Source of the DNA: Eumeta japonica
Taxonomy: Eukaryota; Arthropoda; Insecta; Lepidoptera; Psychidae
Assembly: GCA_005406025.1 (NCBI GenBank)
Contig: BGZK01000016.1
Span: 744,001-808,000 of the forward strand
Length of the DNA stretch: 64,000 bases
Direction of reading: 5' to 3'
A model generated the notes under the pieces. It saw only the letters and a list, made by a program, of their open reading frames with translations, was not told the DNA's origin and ran no database searches. This document shows, in pieces, positions 12,120-23,046 of the stretch. Each line of letters begins with the position of its first letter. Within the stretch, counting starts at the first letter, position 1. Both the position numbers and the translations under genes were made by a program.

Positions 12120-12520
12120 TATTGAGGAAATTAGGTAGTCAACATTTACACCTGGGTTCGTCCATGAATTTATTTTCCTAAGATCATTTTAATTATTCTA
12201 TGACTCATAGAAAGCTATACTATCTCCAAGTAATATAGCTTATATTTTATTTTGTGATTAACATTAGTTCCCGTCTTCGTTCAAATCGGAACTACTAATA
12301 AGAGAATCGGATTCGAAAGCGGGACTGGGACCGAATCCAAAACGGGAATCGAGTCCAACGAGTCCGGGGACGGGATCTGAGTCAAAAGTGTGACCGTGAT
12401 CAGGAGCGGACACGGAACTGCGACCGGAATTGAGATTTCGTGAAAGCGTGACCGGTCAATATAGAAGATGACGCTACTCTAAGTCCACGCGGGTGGAACC
12501 GCGGGAGAAAGCTAGTTTTA
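12120..12520 (+). repeat. R3 repeat with degenerate GGGA minisatellite
   Basis: It opens with 'cctgggttcgtcc' and 'gactcatagaaagctat'. Then comes a degenerate tandem of units like 'cgggactgggaccgaatcc' and 'gggaatcgagtccaacgag' (12,300-12,450). It closes with 'cacgcgggtggaaccgcggg' 'agaaagctagtt', the mirror of the common lepidopteran 'ctagctttcgcccgcggcttcg' boundary. The reverse complement of 53,110-53,440 matches the left part ('actcatagaaagct') and the tandem. Confidence 0.65.
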
Positions 12521-13092
12521 TACAAATTACATATTTGAACACACGGCCGCAGCGTGCACCTTTAAAACTGCACTGACTGCTTGACCTCTGTGCCGTCTGT
12601 TCGTATGTGTGTTATCAGCACGGGCACGCATCGCCCATGCCGATCGAGCGCGTGTTAATTACAGCTGGATAAAAACCGTTACGCCTAAGCCGTGGCCGTC
12701 AAGTCCTAGGTCCTTAAACAGTAAACAATAAGTCGCCTTCCTGTACAGGTAACACATGTCCCTAGAGGCCGAAACGCGTCCGCGTACGTCCGTCCGAATG
12801 TCATTAGCCTACTGGCTCTTGGCGTAATTATCCCTTGACTAGTCGCGCGTTTTGACGTAAAACTTCTTTGAAGTTGATCCCATACGAGGAACAGTTGTAG
12901 CGTATGTGGCGAAGAAATGAGATGACTTACCGAGCTTGCTGCTCCAAAAACACAAAGCGGGTAATAATAAGATTACGAAACGATATTTTTTCCAAAATAT
13001 TGAAATATGACTTTAGTACGTGCACGCCATGCTGTGGTGACCGACTCAAAGTTTGCTTTTGCAGCTTTGTCAAGATTCAGCCGTTAACAATA
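12521..13092. other. non-coding flank of the ISL2EU-like element
   Basis: CpG-richer at 12,540-12,660 and 12,760-12,860. The open frame 12,904-13,170 runs across the element boundary and has no recognisable product. Confidence 0.35.
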
Positions 13093-13093
13093 G

Positions 13094-13310
13094 GGATGTT
13101 GACAAATGTTACAAATCCATGTAAAGTTATATTTTACTTATTAAGTACGCTTTTTAATATCCTAAAATAGCATTTTAAGAGCATAATTATTCGCCTTATG
13201 TTAAATATAAATTATTTAAATTGCGTTATTTATTAGCCATTGTCACGTGACTGCGAACACCAATCAGAACGCAATGACGTCACTAGCCGATAAACAAGCT
13301 GACTTAGCTG
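13094..13310 (+). repeat. left terminal inverted repeat region of the ISL2EU-like element
   Basis: Imperfect, interrupted match to the complement of 17,405-17,617. The best blocks are 'ggatgttgac', 'gtcacgtgac', 'gacgtcac' and 'agccgataaacaa'. The outer limit is inferred from the first block. Confidence 0.55.
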
Positions 13311-13395
13311 TCATAACCAAGTTAAAGTATCGCTGGTGAACTGTTTGTCTTGATAATTTGTTACAACAACGTTATTATTTCACGATTTTATCACA

Positions 13396-14864
13396 ATGGA
13401 GACTGGATTCATCAAAGGAAGTGGTTGTAACTTACCGAAGATTGATTCTTTGATGGTGGCAAGTTTCTTTGCTAGAAACAACGATTTTTGTGCAGCGGAA
13501 CTTAGAAACGTAAAATGTCTTTGTAAGTACCTATAATTTTACACTGATGTACTTTATTACAAATAAAAGGGACTCCTTACTTATTTTCGATACTATTTTA
13601 TAATATAAAGAACTACTGTCATACAAGAACTAAATAAAAGTTAGGTTATGTACGAAGTTTTGATATTATGTTTACGTTCCTATTTTGTTTATTTCAGGTC
13701 TTCAAGAGAATCTTATGGCGATGATGCCGTAGGATACGTCCAATTGAAAAGAGAATCCAATATTTGTACAGTGAAGTGTCGCGTGTGCCCTGAACACAAA
13801 GTCCGTTCTAAACCATATACAGTCACTATCATTGTGGATGAAAAAAACAGTGTGATTATAAGTTCACAGTGCCACGATTGTGCGGCATCAGCGGGTGGAT
13901 GCAAACATGCAGTGGCTTTTTTGATGTGGTTGCATCGAAGAAGCGAAGAGCCGTCATGCACACAGGTACAATGCTACTGGAAAAAGTCAGAACTATCCAA
14001 GGTGGGAACAACATTGAAATGTATAACAACAACAGAATTAGCCAAAGGACATGCTTCGACATCTTCAGATGCAAGTGTTTTTTCATAAGTTTGTGGAAAA
14101 AGCTTCTGTTTTAAATATCAGAAACTGTGAATTATTAAGGTATGTGCAAATTACCATTCATGAGCCGGAAGGACTCTCCATGTACCAGCTGGTCCAGAAA
14201 TATAAAGAAAAATGTTGTGAAAAATTCATTGAAAATATATCTGTATTATTTACCACAGACTTGTTAAAAAAGGTTGAAGAATATACACGACACCAGAGCA
14301 GCAGCAGCTTGTGGCATGAGTTGAGATTTGGCCGAATAACTGCTTCTAAGGCTTATGAAGTAAAAAAATGTACAAAAAGTGATGGTTCTTTGGTATCTTT
14401 GATCATGGGTGGCAACATTCCTGAAACCCCAGCTATGAAACGTGGCAAGGTTTTGGAATGTAAAGTTTTACAAACAGTACAAACCATATTACAAAAAAGA
14501 ATACAAAAATGTGGTCTTTTTATTAGCAAAGACTTTCCTATGATTGCTGGCTCACCAGACGGAATAGGAGAACAGTTTCTTATAGAAATAAAATGCCCTT
14601 TTAATGAGAACACAGTAAAAAAATTACATAAAAGATGGGCGTCCCTCAAACAAGTATTATGACCAGATGCAAATCCAAATGCATGTTTGTGGATATAAGA
14701 AATGCTACTTTTGTGTAGCAGATATAAATTTTCAAAATAATAACAAAGTTGATATTATATTGGTAGAGTTTGATGAAGAATATGTAAATTCTTTATTGCA
14801 AACCTTAATATTATTTTGGAAAAGAAATATATACCCCCTATTGTACAAAACAACAGAACATTAA
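13396..14864 (+). pseudogene. SWIM zinc finger / YqaJ-type nuclease gene of the transposon, frameshifted
   Basis: The first exon starts at ATG 13,396 (METGFIKGSGCNLPKIDS) and ends at a good donor, T|GTAAGT, at 13,522/13,523. The second exon follows TTTCAG at about 13,698 (SSRESYGDDAVGYVQLKRES). A SWIM-type metal site reads CHDCAASAGGCKHAVA (about 13,870-13,917). Beyond a frameshift in a T-run near 14,080 comes a YqaJ-like nuclease: SLWHELRFGRITASKAYEV, GSPDGIG and LIEIKCP, giving the Asp ... Glu-X-Lys catalytic pattern. A second frameshift near 14,640 leads into DQMQIQMHVCGYKKCYFCVA and the stop at 14,862-14,864. As written, the first splice also puts the exons out of frame. The role in transposition is inferred. 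An AATAAA follows at 14,882-14,887. Confidence 0.75.
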
Positions 14865-14881
14865 TTTCTTTATACCTGGTA

Positions 14882-14937
14882 AATAAAAATACTGATTATT
14901 TGTATTGTAGTCTTTTATTTCCAGATTCACATTTATT
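14882..14937. terminator. convergent poly(A) signals between the two transposon genes
   Basis: AATAAA at 14,882-14,887 serves the plus-strand YqaJ gene. TTTATT at 14,932-14,937 is AATAAA for the minus-strand transposase. The two genes end about 90 bp apart, so their 3' ends likely overlap. Confidence 0.5.
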
Positions 14938-14951
14938 ATATTTTTACATAA

Positions 14952-17356
14952 TCACTTATTAATTAAAGAATTTTGTAAATTTATCAGGCCACAAGCTATA
15001 ACTATGACATGATCTAGTTTCCCTAATAGGTAATGGTTTATGCAAGCATGGGGCTTCAATAGAGAAAACTCCCTGATACGTCTAATCACTCTTTCTATAT
15101 GAATCCGCAAACTTGCAATTTTTTTGGTCTCTTTAACTTCATCCTTAGATAATTTACTCCCTGATACTATGCTGGGTGGCCTAGTTAGTTTACATCCAAC
15201 CCCTAGCAGTAGTGGCTCAATATGTTTAAAGCCTCTGTCAGCCATTACATGGGACCCACTAGGTAAACAATTAAGAAAGTCGCTACTTTCCACCAGACAT
15301 ACATCACTAATTCTCCCACCATAACCCTGTGAAATATAATTCACTAGTCCGTTTGGTGTACTAGAAATGAGGTATTTTATGGTATTGGCCTTTTTATATT
15401 CTGACCAAGTTAGAGATTGATGTAAGGCTTTAACAGGTTTTTGTATTTCTATTTCCAGACAATCTATTATGCAAGTTACATTATAATATTTATTTCTAAA
15501 TGCTATGGGCAAACATCTTAAAATAGAGGACTTGTCTAATTTTACAATAAAAGGCTTCATAACTTCAGCAATTTTAGATATATTTTCTGTAAATATTTTA
15601 GATGCATATGATGTACTAATTTCAAATTCATCAGAGTTCAGAAAACTTGCTGTCTAAACGAATTTTCTTCAAACATAATAATATCTGTTGTATAGGAATA
15701 CCAGTATGTTCATGTATAATTTTAATCAAAAATAACAATCTCGTGGTACACCTAAATAGAACTGTGGCCTTTTTTCTATCTTATTTACAGTATGTTCCAG
15801 CATAGACTTTAAATTAGCTGCTTTTTTGAATTCTGGTTCATTAAAACTACTCGTGTCAGAAGAAGTTTTTGATAAGAGTGCGACTGATGGAGTGTATAAT
15901 GATGATAAATCACTATCAGATTTGTCATCATTACTTAAGTTGCATGTTACACTTAAGCGAGATGGGTGTTGCTTTATAGATGGCTTCAATTCGGAAATTT
16001 TAAATGGTGAAGTAGACACAGACATTCTAGATAACTTTATTGGAGAAGTTTGCTTTGTATGTGATTTAGTTTCAGTCTGAGTAGATTTGCTGCGATGTTT
16101 GACTGTCATGTATATCTGGACTGCTTTATCAATTTGTGATATGTTTTGTTGATGTTTATGGAGTGGATCTGAAAAAAGAAACCTAATTAATTGCTTTTTC
16201 AGTACCTTTTTATTTTATTAGTTTAAAAGTCATACATAATGTATTTAGAATGGAATATGGCAGAATTTTATGGGAAGATTGGATACAATAGATGTAATAC
16301 ATATATAAAACAACAGGTACCTAAACTAGGCCATTGAGATCAATCCTAATTAGGATTGGTTTACTTAGTATTCTTGACAACCTCTGTGGTGTAATCGCTT
16401 AGCACACGGCTCATCAACCAGGTTTCCGGTTAGATCCTCGGTGCAGGCAATGTTGGTACAGACTATACTGGCCTTTTTTGTGGTCTTGGATGTTTGTGTT
16501 CATTATTTCAGTGTCCATTGGACCCACGACACAAATTATTCTGTACTTTGTGCGGGCCGTTGATTATTCTCCATTTATTTAAAATTTATTTATTTTGTTT
16601 TAAACTACATACTTAGGTATGAAATATAATGAAAATGATTCAAGGGGTAAACAGGGGGATACAGTGACACACAAATAGTGCTTACTTAAACATTTATACT
16701 ATTTTTATGGATACAAATGTGTACTAACCTTCAACTTCACTTGGAACATAAATATTTAAATTTTCACTTTGTTGAAATGCAGCTGCTTTTATCTCATCTT
16801 CACATTCATTTATCAATGCAAGCCTTTGCCTTTTTGCAGCAACTGGTCGACAGACATTAGTTGACGTAGAAGTACTGGCTCTGGTTGGTTGGCAAGCAAA
16901 CTTTGTAGGTAAACAACCAGGTCTCATCCGTATACGAGATACTACACCCATTGTAGTATATTCCACATAATTTTCCATGTCATTTGGAAGCTGAAATATG
17001 ATTTATATTAACCATTTCGACCATTTAGTCCCTTAGAAGTAGCCCAATAAACACGCAACAACAACAAAGACTAATAAATATTTGACACTCTATACCTAAC
17101 CTAACCAATAATAAAAGTATCTAACATATTCGTATTTATTGTTAATATGCTGATCACAACTTACATCAAAGTGATCTTCACAAAAATGACTGGTACTTGT
17201 TGGTGCCAAGGATGCTGGATGTCTTCTAGCAAGTGTTAACCATTTTCTTCTTACTTGTGCATTTTTTGGAACGTTTATGAAAAGTTTTTGTGGCGTTCTA
17301 ATTGACGTACTTTTACACATCGGCACTGCACAGCATTTATAAAAAGACGTATTCAT
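14952..17356 (-). pseudogene. THAP-domain DDE transposase (ISL2EU-like), three exons, frameshifted
   Basis: Exon 1 (17,356 down to 17,165) starts MNTSFYKCCAVPMCKSTS and carries a THAP C2CH zinc finger: Cys-X4-Cys, KWLTLARRHP and CEDHF. It ends at the donor GAT|GTAAGT. Exon 2 (16,990-16,729) encodes LPNDMENYVEYTTMGVVSRI and continues to the donor GTTAGT. Exon 3 starts after TTTTTTCAG at 16,168 and runs to the stop near 14,952. Exon phases agree. The DDE core has CIIDCLEIEIQKP (first Asp), VMADRGFKHIEP (second Asp) and SLRIHIERVIRRIR (Glu). Exon 3 has two breaks, one after CYF in a T-run (about 15,735) and one near 15,650. Residues between them are readable only in another frame. All catalytic positions survive. 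A SINE lies in the exon 2/3 intron. Confidence 0.8.
16370..16575 (+). mobile_element. tRNA-derived SINE in the transposase intron
   Basis: The head reads 'cctctgtggtgtaatcgctt' 'agcaca' (A-box like), then 'ggctcatcaaccaggtttcc' and 'ggttagatcctcggtgc' (B-box like; the usual GGTTCGATCC has one change). This is a tRNA-like 5' region followed by an unrelated body ending in 'catttatttaaaatttattt'. It lies between exons 2 and 3 of the THAP transposase and is transcribed opposite to it. It is not a working tRNA gene because the cloverleaf cannot be formed. Confidence 0.75.
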
Positions 17357-17404
17357 TTTATGGGTTTTATTAAACTTATTTGTAAGAACTCTACAAGGAT
17401 CAAC

Positions 17405-17617
17405 TTATTTGACAGAACGCGAGATTTGTTTATCGGCTTGTGACGTAGTTTTGGTCACGTGACCATTTGACGCGTTTAAGCGGGAATTTTGAAAATGATT
17501 TTTATTTCCGTATTTTTTATTTAAATTGTCATATTTTTTTCATTAAAATATTTTTTTCGCATATATATAGGGTTTATCCGTTAAATAAAAGCAATTCCAA
17601 AAATTAGTCAACATCCG
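17405..17617 (-). repeat. right terminal inverted repeat region of the ISL2EU-like element
   Basis: Complementary blocks to the left end: 'tttgtttatcggctt', 'gtgacgta', 'ggtcacgtgacc' and 'gtcaacatcc'. The match is interrupted, as in old terminal repeats. Confidence 0.55.
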
Positions 17618-17618
17618 G

Positions 17619-19365
17619 ATTACAGTCCATGAGAACAGTAACATTGAGGTAAGAACAGACGCACCGAAAAAAATATTATTAAACAATAAAATATTGTGCT
17701 TAAATCAACTAATCAGATTAATGGAATCGATATTTAAGCTGGTTAAGATAACAAGAACATTAGTTCGTTCAAAATCAACGACTTGTTATGTTATTCAAAC
17801 TTTTAATTGGAATGATCAGTTTTTTTTTAAGTGGGGAGATCTTGTGTATATAATTAACGTCAGATAAATTGAAAGATGTAAATAACGCAAATGCAAACAC
17901 GGGTAATTACACAAAAAAGTACTATTAATAATATTTTTAGATCGGCCCTGCGCGCACGCAATAAACACGCACATACTTCGCAACATCCGTCCTGACCTCG
18001 CCGGCGCTGGCGCTGCGCACCGATTAATAATCCTTTTCAGTGAAACAGGTGAAGGCGAGAACCCCCGCAATGCTTTTAAAGGAGTTAAAATCTTGCATTT
18101 TTCTTGGCGGCGAGCTTTCAAAAGCCCCGCGAGACGTCTCGAGAGTTCGTACATAATTGAACGGGTGATGCATCCGTTTCTTCTTCCTTATTAAAATTCA
18201 TTTAATTCGTGACGAAATCAACTTCGAAGGATAATTTTGTTTCTTTCCATCGCCCTGTGTCGATCTTGAGATCGAGTAGTTCGCAATACTGTCATTCCAA
18301 ATCTACGAAATATCAGATTTACACCAATATAATGTAAATTGTTATTGACAAAATACCAAAAACGTAATTTTTTTCTCGTGTCTCGTGTATTGAATGTATG
18401 TGATTTATTTTAGGAAAATATGTACATATTCCGAGCTTCAAAGCTGATAAAATAATAGTTTCAGTTTCAAATTCTTTTATATTATATTTCCGTATTTTAT
18501 TTTAGTTTTACATAAAATATTCTACTAACTATAGCGCTAAATGTGTAATTTAAAATTGGTTTTTAGAAAAAAAGACGGTAGTATTAAAACTTCAGAATTT
18601 AATTTTGAATTATGATGAACTTTATGTTATTATTACGACTTCTTCAACAACTTAATCTTTGAAATTTCGTTGTCTTCCCAATAAATTTAAACAACTGATA
18701 AGTACTTTCTTTGGCATGGTTTAATAATTACTTTTTGAATTTTCTTAAAATATGCAGTTTTAATGTGTTCGACAATAATTCAACAATAAAGTTAGTTGTC
18801 AACAACAATTGTTGAGTCATGTGTACAGTGCGGCATACGTATTTTTATATTCACGCGTCATTTATTAAAAAAATGTAACGGTAAACTTTTGGGTAGACAA
18901 CGCCGCTCCGAGCCGGCTGTCCGAGCACGTGTATTTATAAACGTCCCATCGCCCTCGTATAATCCGCTGAGATGTCACGAGACAGTCCCGGTCGATTGAT
19001 AGGTGTGCCCGAAATCTACACGAGAATGTTAGAAGGCCATCAAAACTGTCGTATCATTCAGCATACCTATTCTCTTTGTCCTTTTAGGCGAAGTCATAAA
19101 TTGGAATCGGAACCTTTTAAAACTTAACACGTGAGGTGCTGAAGCATAATGGCGACAATATTCTTCAGAAGAAAACTTACAAATAAAGTCACTAACGCAT
19201 GCAAAATAAGGACATAAATAAGAAAAATATCTCAATGGAATGATATCAAAGATCGAATGTAAGCACCTACAAATTAATTAGAACAATGCATATCGGAATA
19301 GTGATTTATTAGTCAATTGTAAATTGTTTTTCCACTTGTATATTACCTATTTCATAGTAATTACT
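17619..19365. other. non-coding, nothing recognised
   Basis: AT-rich, with a CpG-richer patch at 17,940-18,130. The frame 17,816-18,154 (-) has no recognisable domain, and its CpG-rich part gives Arg/Ala runs typical of chance frames. Confidence 0.4.
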
Positions 19366-19372
19366 TACCTGT

Positions 19373-19600
19373 AATGAAACTATTTTGATCAAGACTTTCA
19401 TGCATCGTCCACACACACAGTTGGGGAAGTTCTAGTCAGTAACCAGTCTGACGACCTCGCGAGCGGACGACCGGCAGCCGGCCAACACACACTTTTTAAC
19501 ATTAAATTTCCTCCGCCACATTACATCATAGTCCAACGCCCCGACCCCGGCTTAGCCGTTAGCAGTCCTACTTTCAGTTTCAGTAACGCGCTTTACAATT
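19373..19600 (-). promoter_or_regulatory. candidate non-coding first exon with strong 5' splice site
   Basis: On the minus strand, a CpG-rich tract (19,430-19,560) leads into 'gtttcattacag' followed by GTAAGTAATT, a near-consensus donor close to 19,370. No long open frame precedes it, so it could be a 5' UTR exon of a minus-strand gene that lies outside the window. This is inference from one splice motif and base composition only. Confidence 0.25.
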
Positions 19601-20185
19601 TGAAATGTTAATTTCAAGGGTGTGTTTGAAGTCGGTTATTTTTAAGTAGGCGCCTTTGTGTTAACCCAGAGCACTGTTTGCCGAGTCCGCTCACTTGCTA
19701 CACTTAAACCTTGAGCAGTTGCGAAGGACGTTGATAAAGTAACGTATGCGTAAATACGTATAAATGTGATATAATACAATCTTTTTATAACAACTTATCA
19801 CTTATTTCGGTTATATAAATATGGACGTCAACTACCGAATCTAACAGCAATTCAGTTATGTGAGTTGGCTATGTATAATTATAAATCGTAAATTTCTAAT
19901 TGTATACAAAATGATGACAAATACTTTGAAAAAAATTTAAACAGAATGCATGTATAATTGTGTTGTAGGACTATAATGGGTCAATAAATATAAAACGCAA
20001 TACATTTAAAAGCCCTTATTACGTCGATGATTAGCGGGTGAGTGAAAATAGAAAAATTATATTAGAGATATGTTTATTTCTAGCATAATTTTGAATTTTT
20101 TTTAGTAGACGAAGATGACAGAACATAAGAAAATCACATGTATACAAAAGAAGAGGGTTGTATAATGAGTGTGGTCGATTTTGTA
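19601..20185. other. non-coding, nothing recognised
   Basis: AT-rich sequence with no defended feature. Confidence 0.4.
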
Positions 20186-20840
20186 ACTGTGGATGAAAGA
20201 ATGAGGAAAAGCCGTTCTGGATGCTCGCGCGTATCATGGAGTTTAAAATTGACACGAACTACGACATTGGTCATTTTAACAATATTTACATCAATACTAC
20301 AACATTTACATTTTCACCAGAAGCAATGCCTCTTAAATCAGTGGAGATACAAGACAAAAGACCAGACGCTCCTACTGAAACCGTTACAAGTAGCGAAATT
20401 GTAGAAGAAAGATATCAGTAATGCATACTTAAAAGATTTGAAGAATCTGGACGAAGTTAATGACATTGATTGTTTGAAGAATGATGTTAAAGTTCAAATA
20501 GTACATAAGGATGCAAGTGAGATATCCAAAAGGAAGACTGTAACAAAAATTTTTGGATTGATAAAAGCATACAGGCAGCCGTGCATAAAAATAAAAAAAT
20601 ATTATTATGCTGGTTAGCTACAAAAGTTAACCAAAAATTACTACAAATTGTGATGTTAGGAAGCAAAAAGGATTACAAAAGAATAAAAATTATTTTAAAA
20701 GAAGTGGTTATAAGAATAATTATTGTTAAAGAAGAGTACAAGAACGAGTATGGTGAAATAAGAAAAAAACAAACATTGCGAGAGATTATCAATCTAATGC
20801 GAAGTTTCACCGGAAATCTATACAAACAGCTCTAGGAAAG
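20186..20840 (+). pseudogene. unidentified broken coding sequence
   Basis: Three adjoining frames each read like protein and hand over to one another. The first is EEKPFWMLARIMEFKIDTNY to SSEIVEERYQ (to 20,421). A one-base shift then gives SNAYLKDLKNLDEVNDIDCL to SKRKTVTKIF (to about 20,550). A second shift gives IDKSIQAAVHKNKKILLCWL and beyond, to about 20,840. Charged, Lys-rich composition and the two small shifts indicate a decayed gene of at least 200 codons. I do not recognise the family. A retroelement protein or a retrocopy of a host gene are both possible. No poly(A) tail or flanking duplication was seen. Confidence 0.45.
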
Positions 20841-22184
20841 TCTACCACATCAGAGTTAACATAAATCAAAAGTAGTCATGATATTACAGTATTTCAAAAA
20901 TTTAAGTGTTTGTTAAAAAGAGGAAAAAATATTTTTGAAACTTACTTAAAAGAAAATTAAGCTAGGGACCCAAAACCCTTTATACAAACTAATGTACATG
21001 AGTTACAACGAAAGCGAGATTTCCTCGATATGAGATTACGAAATCAGTAAAAAGTATTAGATTAGGCTGCGGGGTTTGACAGAGAGTTAGCAGACAATTC
21101 AGGGTATGAATAAGATATAGAAGGCAGTCAGCTGTATCTACTTTTACCTTTTGTTGAATGAACATGAAAACGCTAAGAGACTGTAATGATTAAAAGTGAA
21201 AAAGTATTGCTTAGATGAGTTGTTAATATAGACAGGTCATATAAATGTCAAGTGATTAACTAAATAGATATTTAACGCTAAAATAGGGGAAAACTCTCGA
21301 AGAGGATGGTGAAGACGAACGTTCCAACTTCAGATTCAGGACGTTCGGAAAAAAGATAAAGATAAGAACACCCTCAACCCAAGGTCATGTATGAAAAGAA
21401 TGATGAGTATCGATGAAGCAAGAGAAGTCTCTTAAGATCGTTGCAAATGGAAGGATCACATCCTTCTCACTTCATTCTTCAAGAGGTACACAAGTATTTA
21501 TGTTTGTATGTTATTTAGAGACAGTGTATTTATGTTTTATTGTTATAACATTTAACTTTTTAGTATGGTATATAAGACAATATTGTTACTATTAAAAACT
21601 GTACTGATGATGCGGTCTACAAAAAATACTTTTTAAGTAACCGCCGTATATTTTGACATTCGCAAATAAATCAAAACCTACAGAGCATTGCCTGTTGATC
21701 TAAAGAAATATTTTACAACAAAATGAAACGAAATAATCAGAAAATTGTCAAGTTATACCACATAAAAAATGCGATTACCAACTGACGATTCCAGTTTTTA
21801 TAAGTATGGTCCGTGATGTAGAACGATATGTGGGAAAATGGTTTTCAAATATTTTAAATTTATGACATCAATTGAAGATATCTTAAAATTCGGATATATA
21901 TATTTTTTCCAAAAACAGGCAGAAATCGTCAACACTTTGGATGTATGAAATACCTACATACATAGTTAAGTTTTTCCGGTACTCTCAGGTTACGAGTCTT
22001 AATCGTATTTGTCCGACGTTTTTTTCAAACAATTTTTATTTAGTTTTATATTTGGTACACGATACATGTACAGTTGTATGGTATAAATTATATTACTCAT
22101 AAGTTATTGGACTTATTCGTTAACACCTCATACAATTAAATATTAAATTTATATAATAATAATAGTAATATAATCTTACGCCTA
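20841..22184. other. non-coding, nothing firm recognised
   Basis: Possible continuing fragments of the broken gene occur at about 20,930-21,050 (for example ELQRKRDFLDMRLRNQ), but I cannot link them. The rest is AT-rich with no clear feature. Confidence 0.35.
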
Positions 22185-22500
22185 TTTCCCAGAAGGATTG
22201 GTAATTACTATAGATTTCCACATGGTACGATCTTCGCATATCTGTTTTGCTTCACTAACATTGCTTAAAATTTGGCCCTTTTTTTTAATGTGCTACTAAT
22301 ACGGTCTGCATAGCATGTTTTGGAGCGACCCTTATCGATCTTTCCACCACACACATTGACTTTATAAATTTGTTTTTTCAGTCTACTTTCGTTCATCCTT
22401 TCCAGATGATCAAACCATCACATGTCTTTTTCTAGTTTAATCTTTACATCTTCCTTCAAACCGTCATTAATTATTTCGACCAATGCTTTAAAAATTGTTA
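22185..22500 (-). mobile_element. LINE-A, 3'-end fragment
   Basis: Minus-strand translation gives GLKEDVKIKLEKDM, FDHLERMNESRLKKQIYKVN and VCGGKIDKGRSKTCYADRI in frame-shifting pieces, then a 3' end 'ctgggaaataggcgtaag' and an ATT/ATA-rich tail (22,140-22,184). The same 3' end is at 61,080-61,365 on the plus strand. This is the C-terminus of a non-LTR reverse transcriptase. I leave the clade open. Confidence 0.7.
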
Positions 22501-22699
22501 CTTCTTATACTATGCGGCCTATTATAAACTCTATCGTAGCATTTCTGATTTTCTTGAATACAGAAACCTCTAGGAAGATCTAGGTCACCTATGCGATTAC
22601 TGTACCGTTAATAAACTTCAATTAAATATTAACTAGTGTAAACTTTAACTTTTACTTAAAAAACCCAATTACATACAATACAATTATTATTTAAACAAT

Positions 22700-23046
22700 A
22701 TTGTATTTTAAAAAATCTATAATTAAAGATCTTGGTGTACTTTTAGATTCGGAATTACATCTGAATAATCATGTAAATTCTATATCTAACTGATAACGCT
22801 TACCAACTATTCGGATTTATGATGAAAAGTTGTGTTAAATTTGAAAATTCTTTTTCTTATTTGCACCTTTTTTTAAATCATTGATAAGGCCACAACTGGA
22901 ATATGCTACCTCGATTTGGAATCCATATTATATGAAACATAGTGACCAAATTGAGTCAGTTCAACATAAATTCTAATATGCTCTTAATTATAAAAGTTGC
23001 AAGTCACATGCTTCTTACACATCACTATCTGAATCTCATCAAGATT
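22700..23046 (+). mobile_element. jockey/CR1-like LINE fragment (RT thumb)
   Basis: The plus strand encodes KDLGVLLDSELHLNNHVNSI and, after small breaks, SLIRPQLEYATSIWNPYYMK followed by HSDQIESVQHKF. This is the highly typical 'DLGV..D..L.F..H' ... 'RPQLEYAS.VWNP' C-terminal region of jockey/CR1-type reverse transcriptases. It contains stops and frame changes. At 23,046 it switches without spacer to LINE-A sequence. Confidence 0.75.

Larger units (their letters stand above)
13093..17618. mobile_element. ISL2EU-like (PIF/Harbinger-related) two-gene DNA transposon, degenerate
   Basis: The candidate ends are 'ggatgttgac' at 13,094-13,103 and its exact complement 'gtcaacatcc' at 17,608-17,617. 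Further in, the ends keep inverted similarity: 'gtcacgtgac' at 13,242-13,251 against 'ggtcacgtgacc' at about 17,452-17,463, and 'agccgataaacaa' at about 13,288 against 'ttgtttatcggct' at about 17,427. Inside are two tail-to-tail genes, a SWIM/YqaJ protein (+) and a THAP-DDE transposase (-), the gene pair known from ISL2EU elements. No target-site duplication is evident. Both genes are frameshifted, so this copy is probably not autonomous, although most breaks lie in or beside T-runs where assembly errors are also possible. Confidence 0.75.

Noticed and set aside
21280..21480. Possible reverse-transcriptase C-terminus
   Set aside because: The wording hinted at a LINE end, but I could not align it to LINE-A or to jockey-type motifs.
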